From positions 1,208,330-1,272,329 of the forward strand of contig KV748203.1 of NCBI GenBank assembly GCA_001692895.1: a DNA stretch of 64,000 bases, given 5' to 3'. Source of the stretch: Cenococcum geophilum 1.58. Lineage: Eukaryota; Ascomycota; Dothideomycetes; Gloniales; Gloniaceae. How positions within the stretch are numbered: the stretch's first letter is position 1; each line of letters starts with the position of its first letter. Below the pieces are notes generated by a model that was not told where the DNA came from, ran no database searches, and saw only the letters and a list, made by a program, of their open reading frames with translations. The position numbers and the translations under genes are program-made. Of this stretch, positions 1-10,109 are shown piece by piece.

Positions 1-2787
1 CCGTAACTGTCTACTAAGTTCTACCGTAACTGTCTACCACAACTATCTACTAAGTTCTACTGCAATTTACGGACCCTAACTTCTACCAACTAATTAGGAT
101 TTTCTATGCCCGGTATAGAAAATCGCACTTACGAGGATTGCTTAAATTAATAACCTCCGCCTCTTAGACCTAATTAACTCTAGAGGAGTTAACTTTATAG
201 GCTTAAGTAGAGTTATATTAAGTCTTAAATTAATAATCTTATTCTTATCCTAGGAGTAAAGATATAAAGTTGCCTGGATCGTACTCTGCTTAAGGTAGTT
301 GCGGCGTTTTATAATTATCTAGCTAAGACGGCTAAAGATACGTTTTAGCTTATCGTTTATAGCTAAAATTAATAGGAGATTAATGGCCATTTGAGTAAGG
401 TGCGGGTACTATTTACAGCCGATAGTTCTCTACTACTTAATTAGGGTCTCGCAATCTTTAACTTAATTCTGCGTATAATAGCAATTATATTTATCCTGCA
501 CGGCAGTAGAATGACATTAATAGCCGCTTTTCTAAAGACCTTTTATCCTATAGGCCTCTATAATATTAAGCTTACGCCTAGGCTTCTTTTTTTCTAGGGA
601 TAGAGCTTCTGGGATAGGCTGTTGCTTATAGTCTGTAAGCTATAAATATTTAACTAATTTACGGGCAGACGTAATCTAAGTCTTCTTATGCTCCTACTGA
701 GCTTCTATATACTGCCAATTGTATCTAGGATAGAGGACGACTGCGGTAATATAGGCTGCTAACTTATTAATCTTTGCATAGTACCGTTAAGCCTTATTAA
801 GTGCAAACTTAATTTGTATAGTAAAATGCCATTCTCCTTTAATTAACAAGGGTAGTGCGGATTTAAAGCGTTTATACGCGAAGGTAAGTTCTTTAATAAT
901 ATATTTAATGTCCTGCTAAATATTAACTAGCCTATATAACTTGCTATCACCTAGTTGGCCTTATAGGTCCATAGTTGCAACCTAGTATAGTTTAAGTAAA
1001 TTTTTATACTGTGTTAGAACCTCCTAATTGTCCGCAGTAAGTGTATCTTTAAATATTATATTCTAAGCGCTGTCCTAGTCTTCTAGCTAAGTAAATTTTA
1101 GCCTCTCTTTTAGTTATCTTGCGCGTTACTGTTTTAACTATATAAAGTCTTTAAATAGCGCGCGAAGCTGATTTAGTGTACAGAATTCCTTATAAGTACT
1201 ATTTTAGCAGGTAGCGTTAAATCAGGAGAGGTCTTGGGTTGTTATTATGTCTTATTAGTCCTCTAGGAGGATGCTCTAGAGATATGTCTTCTAACCTAAT
1301 AATTTGTTAGCACTATTAACTAATTTATACTTTTAGAACTACTTACTTTTATACCACCGATGTCTTCTCTAAGGGCTCGTATACACCTATATAATTAAGT
1401 TATAAGCTTTACCAACTAGTCCTTACTTTCTCCACGTCTGTAATTACGCCTTTATATTCTTAGGTACTATATCCTCCGCTTTAAATAAATCTGGGTTATA
1501 CCCGTATAAGAGGTGGCGGGTAATAATGTTAATAATATAGCCTGAACAACGTAGCCGGCGCTTAATTAGATTAAAGTCAAACTCCTTTACAATGGCCGTT
1601 ATCGCTATATTATTATTAGTCGCATTATCTAGTATAAAATACCTAATCTGCTTATTCTTAATGCTAAAGTCTTTAATTACGGTAATTACACCTTCTATAA
1701 TATTAACGCTAGCATATAAGCTAGTCTACTCTGGAATAGTAAGAAGAGTTGCTTAAGGCTCGAAATCTTTGTTAAGAAAGTGGGCAATAACGCTATTAAG
1801 CAAAAGAAGGTTACCCGACGTTTATAGGTTAAAAGATAAATAGATCTTATTAACCGCGCGTTATAGCTCTCTCTTTATTACCGCCTTATGGTAAGTATAG
1901 CCCTTGATAATTTAAGATCTGACTAACTATCTACTAGGTATATATTCTGCTGCTTAAGGCAATAGATATTTAATGAACTTATAAAAGACTGGCCTATTAA
2001 CTTGCCTAAAAGACATATTATTATAGACGATTTATTGAAGAAGAAGTCGCCTAAACGTCTTCTTATTAAATATACGCGCTAACTTATTAAGAACCTACTG
2101 CTCCCGGGGATTATTTATATTAAGACCTTTAAGTACGGAGATTAACTTTAACGCGTACGGCACCTCCTTACCCTTCTTATTAAATATACAACCATAAACT
2201 ACTTAAATATACTTTATAATATTAGAGCTTCCTTTATAGGTGTTCTAGGAGTAGGCCTTAATACTATACTTACAATAATACTCCTTACAGAGCCACCACC
2301 GGTCGCTAGTTTTATGGTTCTCCATTAGTACGCCTAACCGCCAGATTAGGGAGGAGAGCTTACTGTTACCTTTAGAGATTAGAATAATATAGCCAGGTAA
2401 TCTGTTCTAGTTAACCTAGGACTAATTAAACTAACTCTTATCTTTAGGAGGAGCCTCGCTAGCGCGTGCTTTAGTAGACTAATTAGCGCTAAACGTACTA
2501 AATATTAGAGCTATTATAAGAGTTAAGATCTTAGGTATATTGGGATTAGGCGTTGGCGTTGTTTAAATTATAGTAGATTAATTGGGCTTAGTTATATTAG
2601 AGACTTAATCTTCTAGCCTTACTACTATATTTAATAAGTTGGGAGACCAGGCAGTACGGCGGTAAGGCTGCTAAGTAGGGCTATCTTATGGCTAGAGGTG
2701 TGGAGGTACGTTTAAGGGAGGTGGTGGAGGTAGAGGTAGTAAAGGTGGTTTAGTAACAGCCTTCTTCTTTCTTAGCTTTGGAGGCAT
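1..2787 (-). pseudogene. hAT-family transposase, RIP-inactivated, C-terminus cut by the window edge
   Basis: The product would excise and reinsert the hAT element. The chosen start is the ATG at 2,787-2,785 (MPPKLRKKK, a usual basic opening for fungal hAT transposases). Reading TAA/TAG as Gln or Trp, the minus strand gives family blocks in order: DRWWLCKE near 2,300 (BED-type finger region), NNPREQ then FRRLL near 2,050-2,130, YFILDNATNNN near 1,640 (core containing a catalytic Asp), RLRCSGYIINIITRHLLYG near 1,510-1,560, and YITAVVLYPRY near 730-760 (the AVVLHPRY block, His changed to Tyr). The dimerisation region should fall at 1-400 but is poorly preserved. Many in-frame TAA/TAG stops arise by C-to-T at CpA; the frame itself is largely intact, so decay is by point mutation. 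Confidence 0.85.
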
Positions 2788-3033
2788 AGTTAATAGTAAT
2801 AATAAGAATGAGAGGTAAGAGACTTTATTATTTTTACTGCTATATACCAGTTCACCCCTTTTACGCCATCTAATGGTTAGTGCAGTGATTAATGCATTAC
2901 GGCGTTGCCTTAACAACGCTATAAATGGATAACTATTGGATCTAGATTCATATCCACGCCACCAATGGATAAGGCGTGGATTAGTGGATTGATGGATGCC
3001 GATCCAATCTCGATCCATCCATCTCTTACACTG
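1..3033 (-). mobile_element. hAT DNA transposon relic, left end outside the window
   Basis: A minus-strand hAT element whose transposase fills 1-2,787. On the minus strand its outer end appears to begin at 3,033 with CAGTGTAAGAGATGG, which fits the CAGNG start of hAT terminal inverted repeats. Between 2,900 and 3,033 there are many short GGAT/ATCC motifs (TGGATT, GGATGG, GATCC), the kind of subterminal repeat that fungal hAT elements carry for transposase binding. The other end lies beyond position 1, so the 8-bp target duplication cannot be checked; bases 3,034-3,041 (GGTATAAC) would be one copy. The end assignment is inference, the family assignment is firm. Confidence 0.75.
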
Positions 3034-3183
3034 GGTATAACCGTAAGCACTAAAATAAGCATTTCGGAGTAGGCGATAAGGTTCTATTATATTTAACAAA
3101 TATTAAGACCTGTTAACTATTAAAGAAGCTTAATATAAGATACCTAGGTCCTTTTTAAGTTAAGGAACGAATTAGTATATCAG

Positions 3184-3372
3184 CATTTTGTTGGGGTGCC
3201 AAGATCCTGGAGGCCTCCTGCTAGGATTTTGATTTTCCTAATCGTCCTGGTTGTTCTGATAGGCTCCTGCTAGGAGCCTATTAGGATCTTGATCGTCCTG
3301 ATTGTCCTGACAGGCTCCTGATAGGAAACTAGTATTTCCTGATCGTCCTGTCAGGTTCCTGGCAGGATACCC
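3184..3372. repeat. TCCTG/AGGA-rich minisatellite tract
   Basis: Imperfect repeats of GATCGTCCTG, GGCTCCTGCTAGGA and AGGATTTTGAT make up this stretch, with many short AGGA...TCCT palindromes. No protein is supported. Related tracts occur at 5,215-5,450 and 9,484-9,835; the last one lies between a Copia LTR and gag, so this one could be an orphan LTR/leader remnant of the same family. That link is inference from motif similarity. Confidence 0.6.
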
Positions 3373-3418
3373 CCCCAAAGTAATACCCTATGCACACCCC
3401 TCAAGCAACACTACTAAG

Positions 3419-3968
3419 GCTCTGCATGAGGCTCTGCACGAAGCTCTACACGAAGCTCTGCACAAAGCTCTACACGAAGCTCTGCACGAAGCTCTGCACG
3501 AAGCTCTACACGAAGCTCTACACGAAGCTCTGCACGAAGCTCTACACGAAGCTCTGCACGAAGCTCTGCACGAAGCTCTACACGAAGCTCTGCACGAAGC
3601 TCTGCACGAAGCTCTACACGAAGCTCTGCACGAAGCTCTGCACGAAGCTCTGCACGAAGCTCTACAGAAGCTCTGCACGAAGCTCTGCACGAAGCTCTGC
3701 ACGAAGCTCTGCACGAAGCTCTGCACGAAGCTTTGCATGAGGCTCTACACGAGGCTCTACACGAAGCTCTACGTATAGAGGCTCTGCACGAGCTTCTGCA
3801 CGAAGCTCTACACGAAGCTCTACACGAAGCTCTACACGAAGCTCTACACGAAGCTCTACACGAAGCTCTGCGCAAAGCTCTATACAAAGCTCTACACGAA
3901 GCTCTACGTATAAAGGCTCTGCACAAGGCTCTGCGCAAAGCTCTGCGTACAAAGGCTCTATATGAAGC
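3419..3968. repeat. 12-bp minisatellite, about 45 units
   Basis: Tandem copies of GCTCTRCACGAA (R is A or G) run almost without interruption from 3,419 to about 3,880 and more degenerately (GCGCAAA, CGTATAGAG variants) to 3,968. The 12-bp period is a multiple of three, so several frames on both strands stay open (LHEA-type repeats on plus, SCRA or LRAE-type on minus). These open frames are a product of the period and are not evidence of a gene. A/G variation at the sixth base is the transition expected from RIP on TpG/CpA. Confidence 0.9.
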
Positions 3969-4104
3969 CCCGCATGACACACATTACTCTTGGGTCCCCG
4001 CTATATTCCTAATAGCCTACACGTGCCTCTACCAGGTCACCCCTTTATAGCCACCTTATTTTTTACCCTTCCTTACATCCTCCCTACCTTAGGAGGCACT
4101 AGAA

Positions 4105-4385
4105 CGGCAGCCAGTAGAGAACCGTCGCTAGAACTAGACGACCGTTGCCAGAACTAGACGACGACCGTTTAAATAACCAGCTAGTATACACTATAAACGA
4201 TTTAATCAATTAATCAATCGAATTGAACCAGAGCTTTAATATCGGCCTGTCACCGAATCGAAACAAGGCCTCCTAGGGAGGCACCCTAGACGACTACTGT
4301 TTGAATGTACAGCTAGCGAACGGCCATAGAGAACGATTTGAATTAATTAGGGCCTTCGATTAGGCCGACCTCCCCCCCCCGAATT
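4105..4385. repeat. Duplicated non-coding unit, copy 1
   Basis: Runs from about ACCGTCGCTAGAAC (4,121) through GAGGCACCCTAGACG (about 4,277) to a GGCCGACCTCCC(C)n run (4,363). A second copy lies at 4,470-4,768, offset 358-383 bp. Differences between copies are mainly C/T and G/A. No coding potential recognised. Confidence 0.75.
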
Positions 4386-4394
4386 AAACTAGAT

Positions 4395-4476
4395 ACTGAC
4401 GTAGACAGGCAGATAGGCAGGCAGGCGGGTAGGTAGGTAGGTAGGCAGACAGGTAGGTAGGTAGGTAGGTAAGAGA
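4395..4476. repeat. CAGG/TAGG microsatellite
   Basis: Tetranucleotide repeat of GTAG, GCAG and GTAG type (GGTAGGTAGGTAGG and similar) between the two copies of the duplicated unit. The mix of CAGG and TAGG is consistent with CpA to TpA change inside an originally uniform array. Confidence 0.8.
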
Positions 4477-4768
4477 GGACCGTCGCCAGAACCCGACGAC
4501 CGTCGCTAGAGCCAGATAATAATCGTTTAAACGACCAGCCAGCGAATACCACGATTAATTTAATCGATCGATCAAATCAAACTAGAGCCTTAATATTATT
4601 CTATTACCGAATTAAATCGAATCAAGGCCTCTTAGGGAGGCACCCTAGATAACCACCGTTTAAACGTATAGCCAGCGAACGCCTATAGAGAACGATTTAA
4701 ATTAATATAATTTATCGCAATTAAATTAAGTAGAGCCTTTGATCGGGCCGACTTCTCCCCCAAATTAT
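4470..4768. repeat. Duplicated non-coding unit, copy 2
   Basis: Same order of landmarks as the unit at 4,105: ACCGTCGCCAGAAC at 4,479, GAGGCACCCTAGATA near 4,638, GGGCCGACTTCTCCCCC at 4,745, followed again by a TAGG/CAGG array. The unit plus its microsatellite appears to have been duplicated in tandem. Confidence 0.75.
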
Positions 4769-4779
4769 AGATATAGATA

Positions 4780-4918
4780 GGTAGGCATAGACAAGTAGGT
4801 ACGACAGGTAGGCACAGACAGGCAGGTATAGATAGGTAGGCACGAACAGGTAGGACGGTTAGATAGGTAGGATAGGTAGGACAGGTAGGATAGGCAGGAT
4901 AGGCAGGACAGGCAGGCA
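4780..4918. repeat. CAGG/TAGG/GACAGG microsatellite
   Basis: GGTAGGCACAGACAGG, GATAGGTAGG and GGCAGGATAGG units in an imperfect array, the second microsatellite of the duplicated block. A shorter one of the same kind (GATATAGACA, GGTAGG) is at about 5,041-5,083. 4,919-5,214 holds nothing else I can identify. Confidence 0.8.
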
Positions 4919-5214
4919 CTAGGTCTAGTTAGGAAATCAGTACACGGCTGGCGGATTATCGGGAACACCGCCAATCGACGGTTTGGAGCCTTTGCGAGAG
5001 CCTTACCCCTCGTCTCCTTAATTAATCGCTTGACGCCCGAGTAGATATAGACACAGATATAGACATAGGTGGTAGGTAGGAAGGATCGATTTAGATTATT
5101 TAAATTGCTTAAAGCATCGTGTATATAGAATAGGGCCTAAAATTAAACCTAATTTTTATATTTTAACTGCTATAAATACTAGAGTATTAATATACCTCAT
5201 TTTGAAATCTAGAA

Positions 5215-5450
5215 TTTTAATTATTTTAATTATTTTAATTATCCTAATTATCCTAATTGTCCTAATTGTCCTAATTGTCCTAATGGTCCTAATAGTCCTG
5301 GAGGTCCTGGAGGTCCGTTTGGTCCGGGCGGCCTCCTAATAGGCTCCTAACAGGCTCCTGATAGGAAACCGAGTGTGAGGGTCTCCTGGAGATCCTGGCA
5401 GCCCTAACAGGAGCTGTTAGGAGCCTGTTAGTACTGTCAGGAGGCATAAA
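5215..5450. repeat. 9-bp tandem repeat grading into TCCTG-rich tract
   Basis: From 5,217 a 9-bp unit repeats about ten times, drifting from TATTTTAAT through TATCCTAAT to TGTCCTAAT and GGTCCTGGA. It then passes into GGCTCCTAACAGG / CCTGTTAGGAG inverted motifs up to 5,450. The T-rich first units look like RIP-degraded versions of the later C-containing ones. It abuts a Gypsy pol tail at 5,460. Confidence 0.75.
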
Positions 5451-5459
5451 CATTTTCCT

Positions 5460-5935
5460 GATGTAAGCTAGCCTATTGTCTTTAGCTACCCCTATCTATG
5501 GCCTATATACATCTAGTGTTTTACATAAATTTACTAGAGCTATGGCATAGACCACCGTCGGAAAAGAACTTCTGTCTAGGCCTAATTGAACACCCTAAGG
5601 TAGTGGGCGAGCGGTACGAGGTTGAAGCTATACTATACTATAAGTCTGTTAAGAACAAGCTTTAATTTAAAGTCAAATGGCTAGGCTGGCCCGCTAAGAA
5701 CTCTATATAGGAACTAGAGGATCACCTTAATTATTATAAAGATATTCTAAAAGAATATTAGGACCAAGGTCTATAATCTATAAATCGCAGAAAGCGCTCT
5801 AATACTATAGTGTTATCGCGACCTATAAAGAAAGCTTGCGAAAAGAGTAAATAGGTTAAATCGGATATGGAACGGACAAGCTCCGGAAACTATAAGGATT
5901 AGGGCTATATAGCCTAAGGTAGGACGGGTCCTTAA
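5460..5935 (+). pseudogene. Gypsy (chromovirus) integrase C-terminus with chromodomain, 5'-truncated
   Basis: Reading stops through, the frame gives the end of the integrase (AYIHLVFYINLLE, matching the IHPVFHVSLLEP block with His to Tyr changes). A chromodomain follows: RYEVEAIL at about 5,611-5,640, FKVKWLGWPAKNS near 5,670-5,710, then ELEDHLNYY, aligning with the YLVKWKGYP...TWEP pattern. Such domains direct chromovirus integration to heterochromatin. Nothing upstream of 5,460 continues the polymerase, so only the tail survives. A basic stretch (RRKRSN, KKACEKSK) finishes the protein. The segment after 5,940, with TATATAAG near 6,080, could be LTR, but no second copy is available to prove it. 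Confidence 0.7.
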
Positions 5936-8419
5936 CCTTTTTACGTATATAGCATAGAGTTAATAGGGCATTTTGCTAGAATTGTATTCCTATTTATTAA
6001 TTTATACTAGGAATATTGTTCCTAGGGCTTCTAAGCCCTTCCTAAGCACTTAATTAAGGTCCTTAATTGCTACTATATATAAGAACGAATCCTAAAAGTC
6101 TAAACTATAAATGCCTAATCTAAAAAGCTACTACGCCCCATTATTATCAGGAGTAGGATTAGTATCTATTGGGCCATTAAGTAATGGCTAACAAGAATGG
6201 GATCTAGATGCCTTGGTAGGCGTATGAGTAGGTATAAAAACAGGGGTAGGACAATGAGGTGTAGCTAGAGCAGAGACTCTTAAACGCTTAATACTAATAT
6301 TAGGTCCAAACTAATACTAATAAAGCTCTTACGGCGTAAGCTTATAGTTAATAAAGACACGCTTAAGCCTAGAATGAATAGAGACGTTAGCTGGCTAGTA
6401 TAGTCTAGAACTACCGAGACCTTGCTATAGTAACCGTTAGTTACCTATCTACTAGGTACCTAAAGGGTAACCTACCTAATACCGTATTATATTATGCTCT
6501 TTCAAAACTTAACGCGTATACGCGAACTCCTTTTTATAGTAAACGGCAACCTTCTTCTTATTACCCCTATCCTTTACCCTATCCTTAGTATACCAACCTT
6601 ACTCTCGTATTAGGCGTTGCTAGCTAGCTTACTAGGAATTATGGGTAGTATAGATGGCCGTAGTATAGTCTTAAATTCGGCTAAGTCGTTTAACATTTAC
6701 GCTAGAATAAGAGAGAGCCCGGGCGATATAGTAGTTAAGGATATTAAAGGAACGTCGCCACTTAGGCCTAGGCTATTATTAAAGCTTAAAGTCAGTAATG
6801 GAAATCTATTAAGGATAGAAAAACTTACCTTAACATAATTGCCGCTCTTAGTACGCATACATCAATTATAAGGACTAAAGGTATTAGATCTAACGCAGTA
6901 CGTCTTATTACAAGCCTCCAGAATCCTATCATTAGATTTCTAGTCTTTTAAAAACGTATAGGCAAAATTATTTAGGTAGGACTAGCACTAGTTGCGGGTC
7001 AGTAGGGGTTAGGGTTCTATATGTAAAGGCAGGGCCAGGATACGCTATAGAATTTGCTTAGAAGAGCAGTCAGTAGGAGAACGAAGAGGTATATTAAATT
7101 ATTAATAAAAAAAAAGAAAATCTTAATAATATATTAAAGATACGTCCAAAATTAGACAATAGTTAATGGCGAGAAGTAAGGTGTTTAAGAAAAGGAGCAG
7201 CTTAATAAGTAAGGTGTCTTTATACTTTACCTTCTAATACCCTTTTAGTGAATAACCGCAACCTTGCCGATATAACTCCGTTATAATAGCGCTATTTAGA
7301 AGGAAGGAAACACGCGTATAAGTTATTTAACTATTACTTCCTTATAAAAACTAACTACGTAGCTAGGGGAAGGCAATTAAGACGTTAAATTAAAGACGTA
7401 TATGGGTTAAATTAGACCTAAAACGATACTATAGTATTAAAGAATAACGTTATAGACGTTCTTAACAATCGTATAATAGCTACAATTGCTATTACAAAAT
7501 ATTCCTATTTGCTAGGTAGTAGAGCTACGCCAAATATACGGCATAAAACTACTAGATTTAAAACTATATACACCAAATCTTAAGAGATAAGTCTCTTTAA
7601 CTAACTAATTAATACCTTAACCGCATCTAATAACCTAAGGGCAAATATAGGAGTAATGCGTTAGTAACGCAGGGGATTATAAGAAAAGGATTATAAGAAA
7701 AGATCATAGACTATATCTTAGCAGTTAAAGACAACGGTAAGCTAAGGCTCTGTACGTTAAATCCTATACTAAAGGTTCTATAGAACTATACTAGAACACT
7801 AAATTGCCTATAATACTTATAATTAATTATAGACTAATATAAAGGCTTAGAAGCAGAGTTATATAAAAATCCCTATATTAGCCTAGGTAGTCACCAGCAT
7901 GCTTCCAGTAGGCTTTTAATAGGTCTCTTAGCAATCCTTACATCTTTTCTCCAGTTATATTTTTTCCTTATTAAGGTTTTTCAGGAGTTTAAAGCAGGGG
8001 TTAGATAGATAGATAATATACAGCGGTATACTAACACCTCTCCAATATCTCTCTAAACCTCTTCCGGGACAAGCCCTTATAATCTCCCTACTATAAGGTA
8101 ATAGCGATCGGGGGCCAACTATAAGAAGGGGGGGGGCAATATAAGGGATATTATTGCGGACACCTCGGGTTGCCCTTAGGACAACCCCTAGACGCCCCTT
8201 AGATAGTCGCTGGTTATATGCCGGAGGCATGTACCCGTAGTATATAGTCTCCACAATTCTAAAGGCCTTACCTCCTTAAGGATTCGTCTCTCTTACTAAT
8301 CTATCCTGTTCCAATCGTGTCCTTATAGCCCCTTATCTACAAGATCCCCTTACACCTAACTCTTATCCTGTTATTATTAAGCTTTATTAGCATTTATTTC
8401 CTTAAGCCTAAGTTATTCT
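5936..8419. other. AT-rich stretch without a recognisable gene
   Basis: TpA-rich throughout. Open frames at 6,617-6,838 (plus) and 7,955-8,254 (minus) do not resemble any family I know and have no extension after stops are read through. A C-run/G-run at 8,128-8,136 is the only compositional oddity. If the Copia at 8.4-10.07 kb was once complete, its pol should lie here on the minus strand, but I cannot see protease, integrase or polymerase motifs. Confidence 0.4.
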
Positions 8420-9465
8420 ACTTGGCCAGCTAAATCCTTATCCTACTTTACCTTTATAAGCACTCTTTTTATATATATACCTACGGCTTTAAATCCCTTA
8501 GGCCTTTTACACTTAAATAGGTACTAACAGTTAGGAAGGGTATACCCCCTTATATCACATGCCAGGCATTTAAGGTTCTTTAACTTTTTAGAAAAAGATA
8601 TCTCTTCTTTAATCAAATTTATCCCTACCCTTTTTTAGCTGCAAGGTAAGCTTTTTCTTTTCCCTTTTAGACCTTTAGTAGCGGAGGTATCCTCTTTAAA
8701 TCCTCCTGTAAAGTCTACGTTAAATACACTCCCTCTTACCATTGTAGGTACGGCTTTAGAAAGGTTTTAGAATGCTTCTTATAGCTCTATTACTACTTTA
8801 CGGTATCCTAATAAGTAAGCCTTTTTGGTATTATTTGCCTACTTTGTATACAGAACAAAATAGGTTTCGCTTATAGGTTGTATTGCATTCGCAAGGTCTA
8901 TTAACTAGATCCTATTAATTATCTATAAAAGATCGTACTTCTCAGCCATCTTTATCGCATGCTCCCATCGGTTAAGCTATTAGGTGATTTTTGCCTACTT
9001 AAGACCCTTAAGCAAGTCTATATATTGCAGCTATACCTTCCTTATTATAAAGTTCTTTAAGGGCTTAGTATCTTCTTTTAACTAAGTTAGCCATTCTTTA
9101 ACTATAAGGGAAGAGTTAAGCAGTAGCTTCTTCTAAATTAATACTATAGACGTAATTTAGGTGTGGATTTATTAGAGATAATCTTCCTATCTTAGGAAAT
9201 ACTTTATATCCTAGTTATAGTATTATCTATTATTCTTATACGCTTTCTATTAATTCGTTAAGAGCTATATATATAAGGTTGCATTCTCATTAAAATCTAT
9301 AACCTTTAGATAAGGTAGTTTCTTAAGTAGACCTTCTTAAGGTGCTTCTATAGCTAGGTTAACGTAGGCCTAAATTTGCTAATTTATAAGGGCTTGTAGT
9401 TGCTAGATTTATTACTTCTAGTCTTCTAGCTTATTAAGGATAATCGTAGTTAATAAACTTAACGG
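8420..9465 (-). pseudogene. Copia gag, RIP-inactivated
   Basis: The minus-strand frame reads as a fungal Ty1/Copia capsid protein. Near the N-terminus is IILNKLEDWKEWIWQLQ-like sequence (9,440-9,390), with Trp codons now TAG. A middle block AEKYDLL...IDLANAI...ETYFVLYTK lies near 8,960-8,830. The C-terminal zinc knuckle is CLACDIRGYTLPNC, with the pattern C-x2-C-x4-H-x4-C and the His codon changed to Tyr, at about 8,570-8,530. It is followed by KRPKGFKAVGIYIKR, typical after the knuckle. The role is nucleocapsid assembly of the retroelement. Upstream (higher coordinates) lie its repeat leader and LTR; no pol was found downstream, so the element looks truncated. Confidence 0.75.
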
Positions 9466-9483
9466 TGGAGTTATTTGACTAAT

Positions 9484-9835
9484 AGGCAAAGGAGGAATTA
9501 AGATAGTATTTTGTCGTTAGGATCGTCCTTATCGTTAGGATCGTCCTTATTGTCAGGATCGTCCTAGTCGTTAGGATCGTCCTATGACGATTGAGGTGGA
9601 ATCTCGTGGAATCTCGTCCTGTGACAATTGAGGTAGGATTTCTGTCAGAGTCTGCGTCGTTGACAATGAGGTAGAATTTTGTCGTTAGGATCGTCCTGTC
9701 GTCAGGATCGTCCTTTGACGATGAGGATGCTCGTGTCAGGATCGTCCTTTGACCGATATTCGTGTCAGGGTCGTCCTGTAACCGGTATTCGTGTCAGGAT
9801 CGTCCTGTGAGGATAAGGTAGAATTTCTTCAAATA
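9484..9835. repeat. AGGATCGTCC minisatellite in a Copia leader/LTR
   Basis: About a dozen copies of TTAGGATCGTCC or TCAGGATCGTCC separated by GACGATGAGG-type spacers. The core AGGATCGTCCT is nearly self-complementary (AGGA-TCG-TCCT). It lies between the LTR-like segment at 9,836-10,067 and gag, so it belongs to the 5' LTR end or untranslated leader of the minus-strand Copia. No coding function is suggested. Confidence 0.7.
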
Positions 9836-10067
9836 ATTGAGTAATAGCTAAGGAGCTTCTAGAGTCGGCGGACCGGGCTTATAACTGTCACGTAACTCGT
9901 ATTGAGCTGTTCATTGATGAAATGGGTTAATTGATTGATGATCTTGTCTTGAGGTTGTCTGTCTTGATTGACGTTGAACCTAGGGCCCTTGGGCTTAGAT
10001 GAAGAGGTTTACAATGCACGTGACTCGTGCACGGTCTACGCCTCTAGAGAATACAGATTATCTGACA
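9836..10067 (-). mobile_element. 5' LTR of the minus-strand Copia (inner border not resolved)
   Basis: On the minus strand this begins TGTCAGATAATCTG at 10,067, the expected TG start of an LTR, and leads through the repeat leader into gag. Its base use differs from its surroundings: CpA and TpG are common (for example CAATGCACGTGACTCGTGCA at about 10,013-10,032), so it has largely escaped RIP. The matching 3' LTR is not in the window and a target duplication could not be verified. The 3' border may lie inside the minisatellite. Confidence 0.55.
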
Positions 10068-10109
10068 GCTGTAGACTAAAGAAAAATAATGCGGATATTA
10101 GTACTAGCG

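Noticed and set aside
3388..3982. Open frames of 105-188 codons over the 12-bp repeat
   Set aside because: They result from a stop-free 12-bp unit and exist in several frames on both strands, with no non-repeat domain attached.
4343..4974. Pro/Leu/Tyr-rich short minus frames
   Set aside because: Translations of CAGG/TAGG microsatellites (LPTYLPV, CLSCLSYLS).
7005..7018. Telomere-like GGGGTTAGGGTTC
   Set aside because: Single occurrence with no tandem array.
7955..8254. 99-codon minus frame as Copia pol
   Set aside because: No protease, integrase or reverse transcriptase motif and no continuation in frame with gag.
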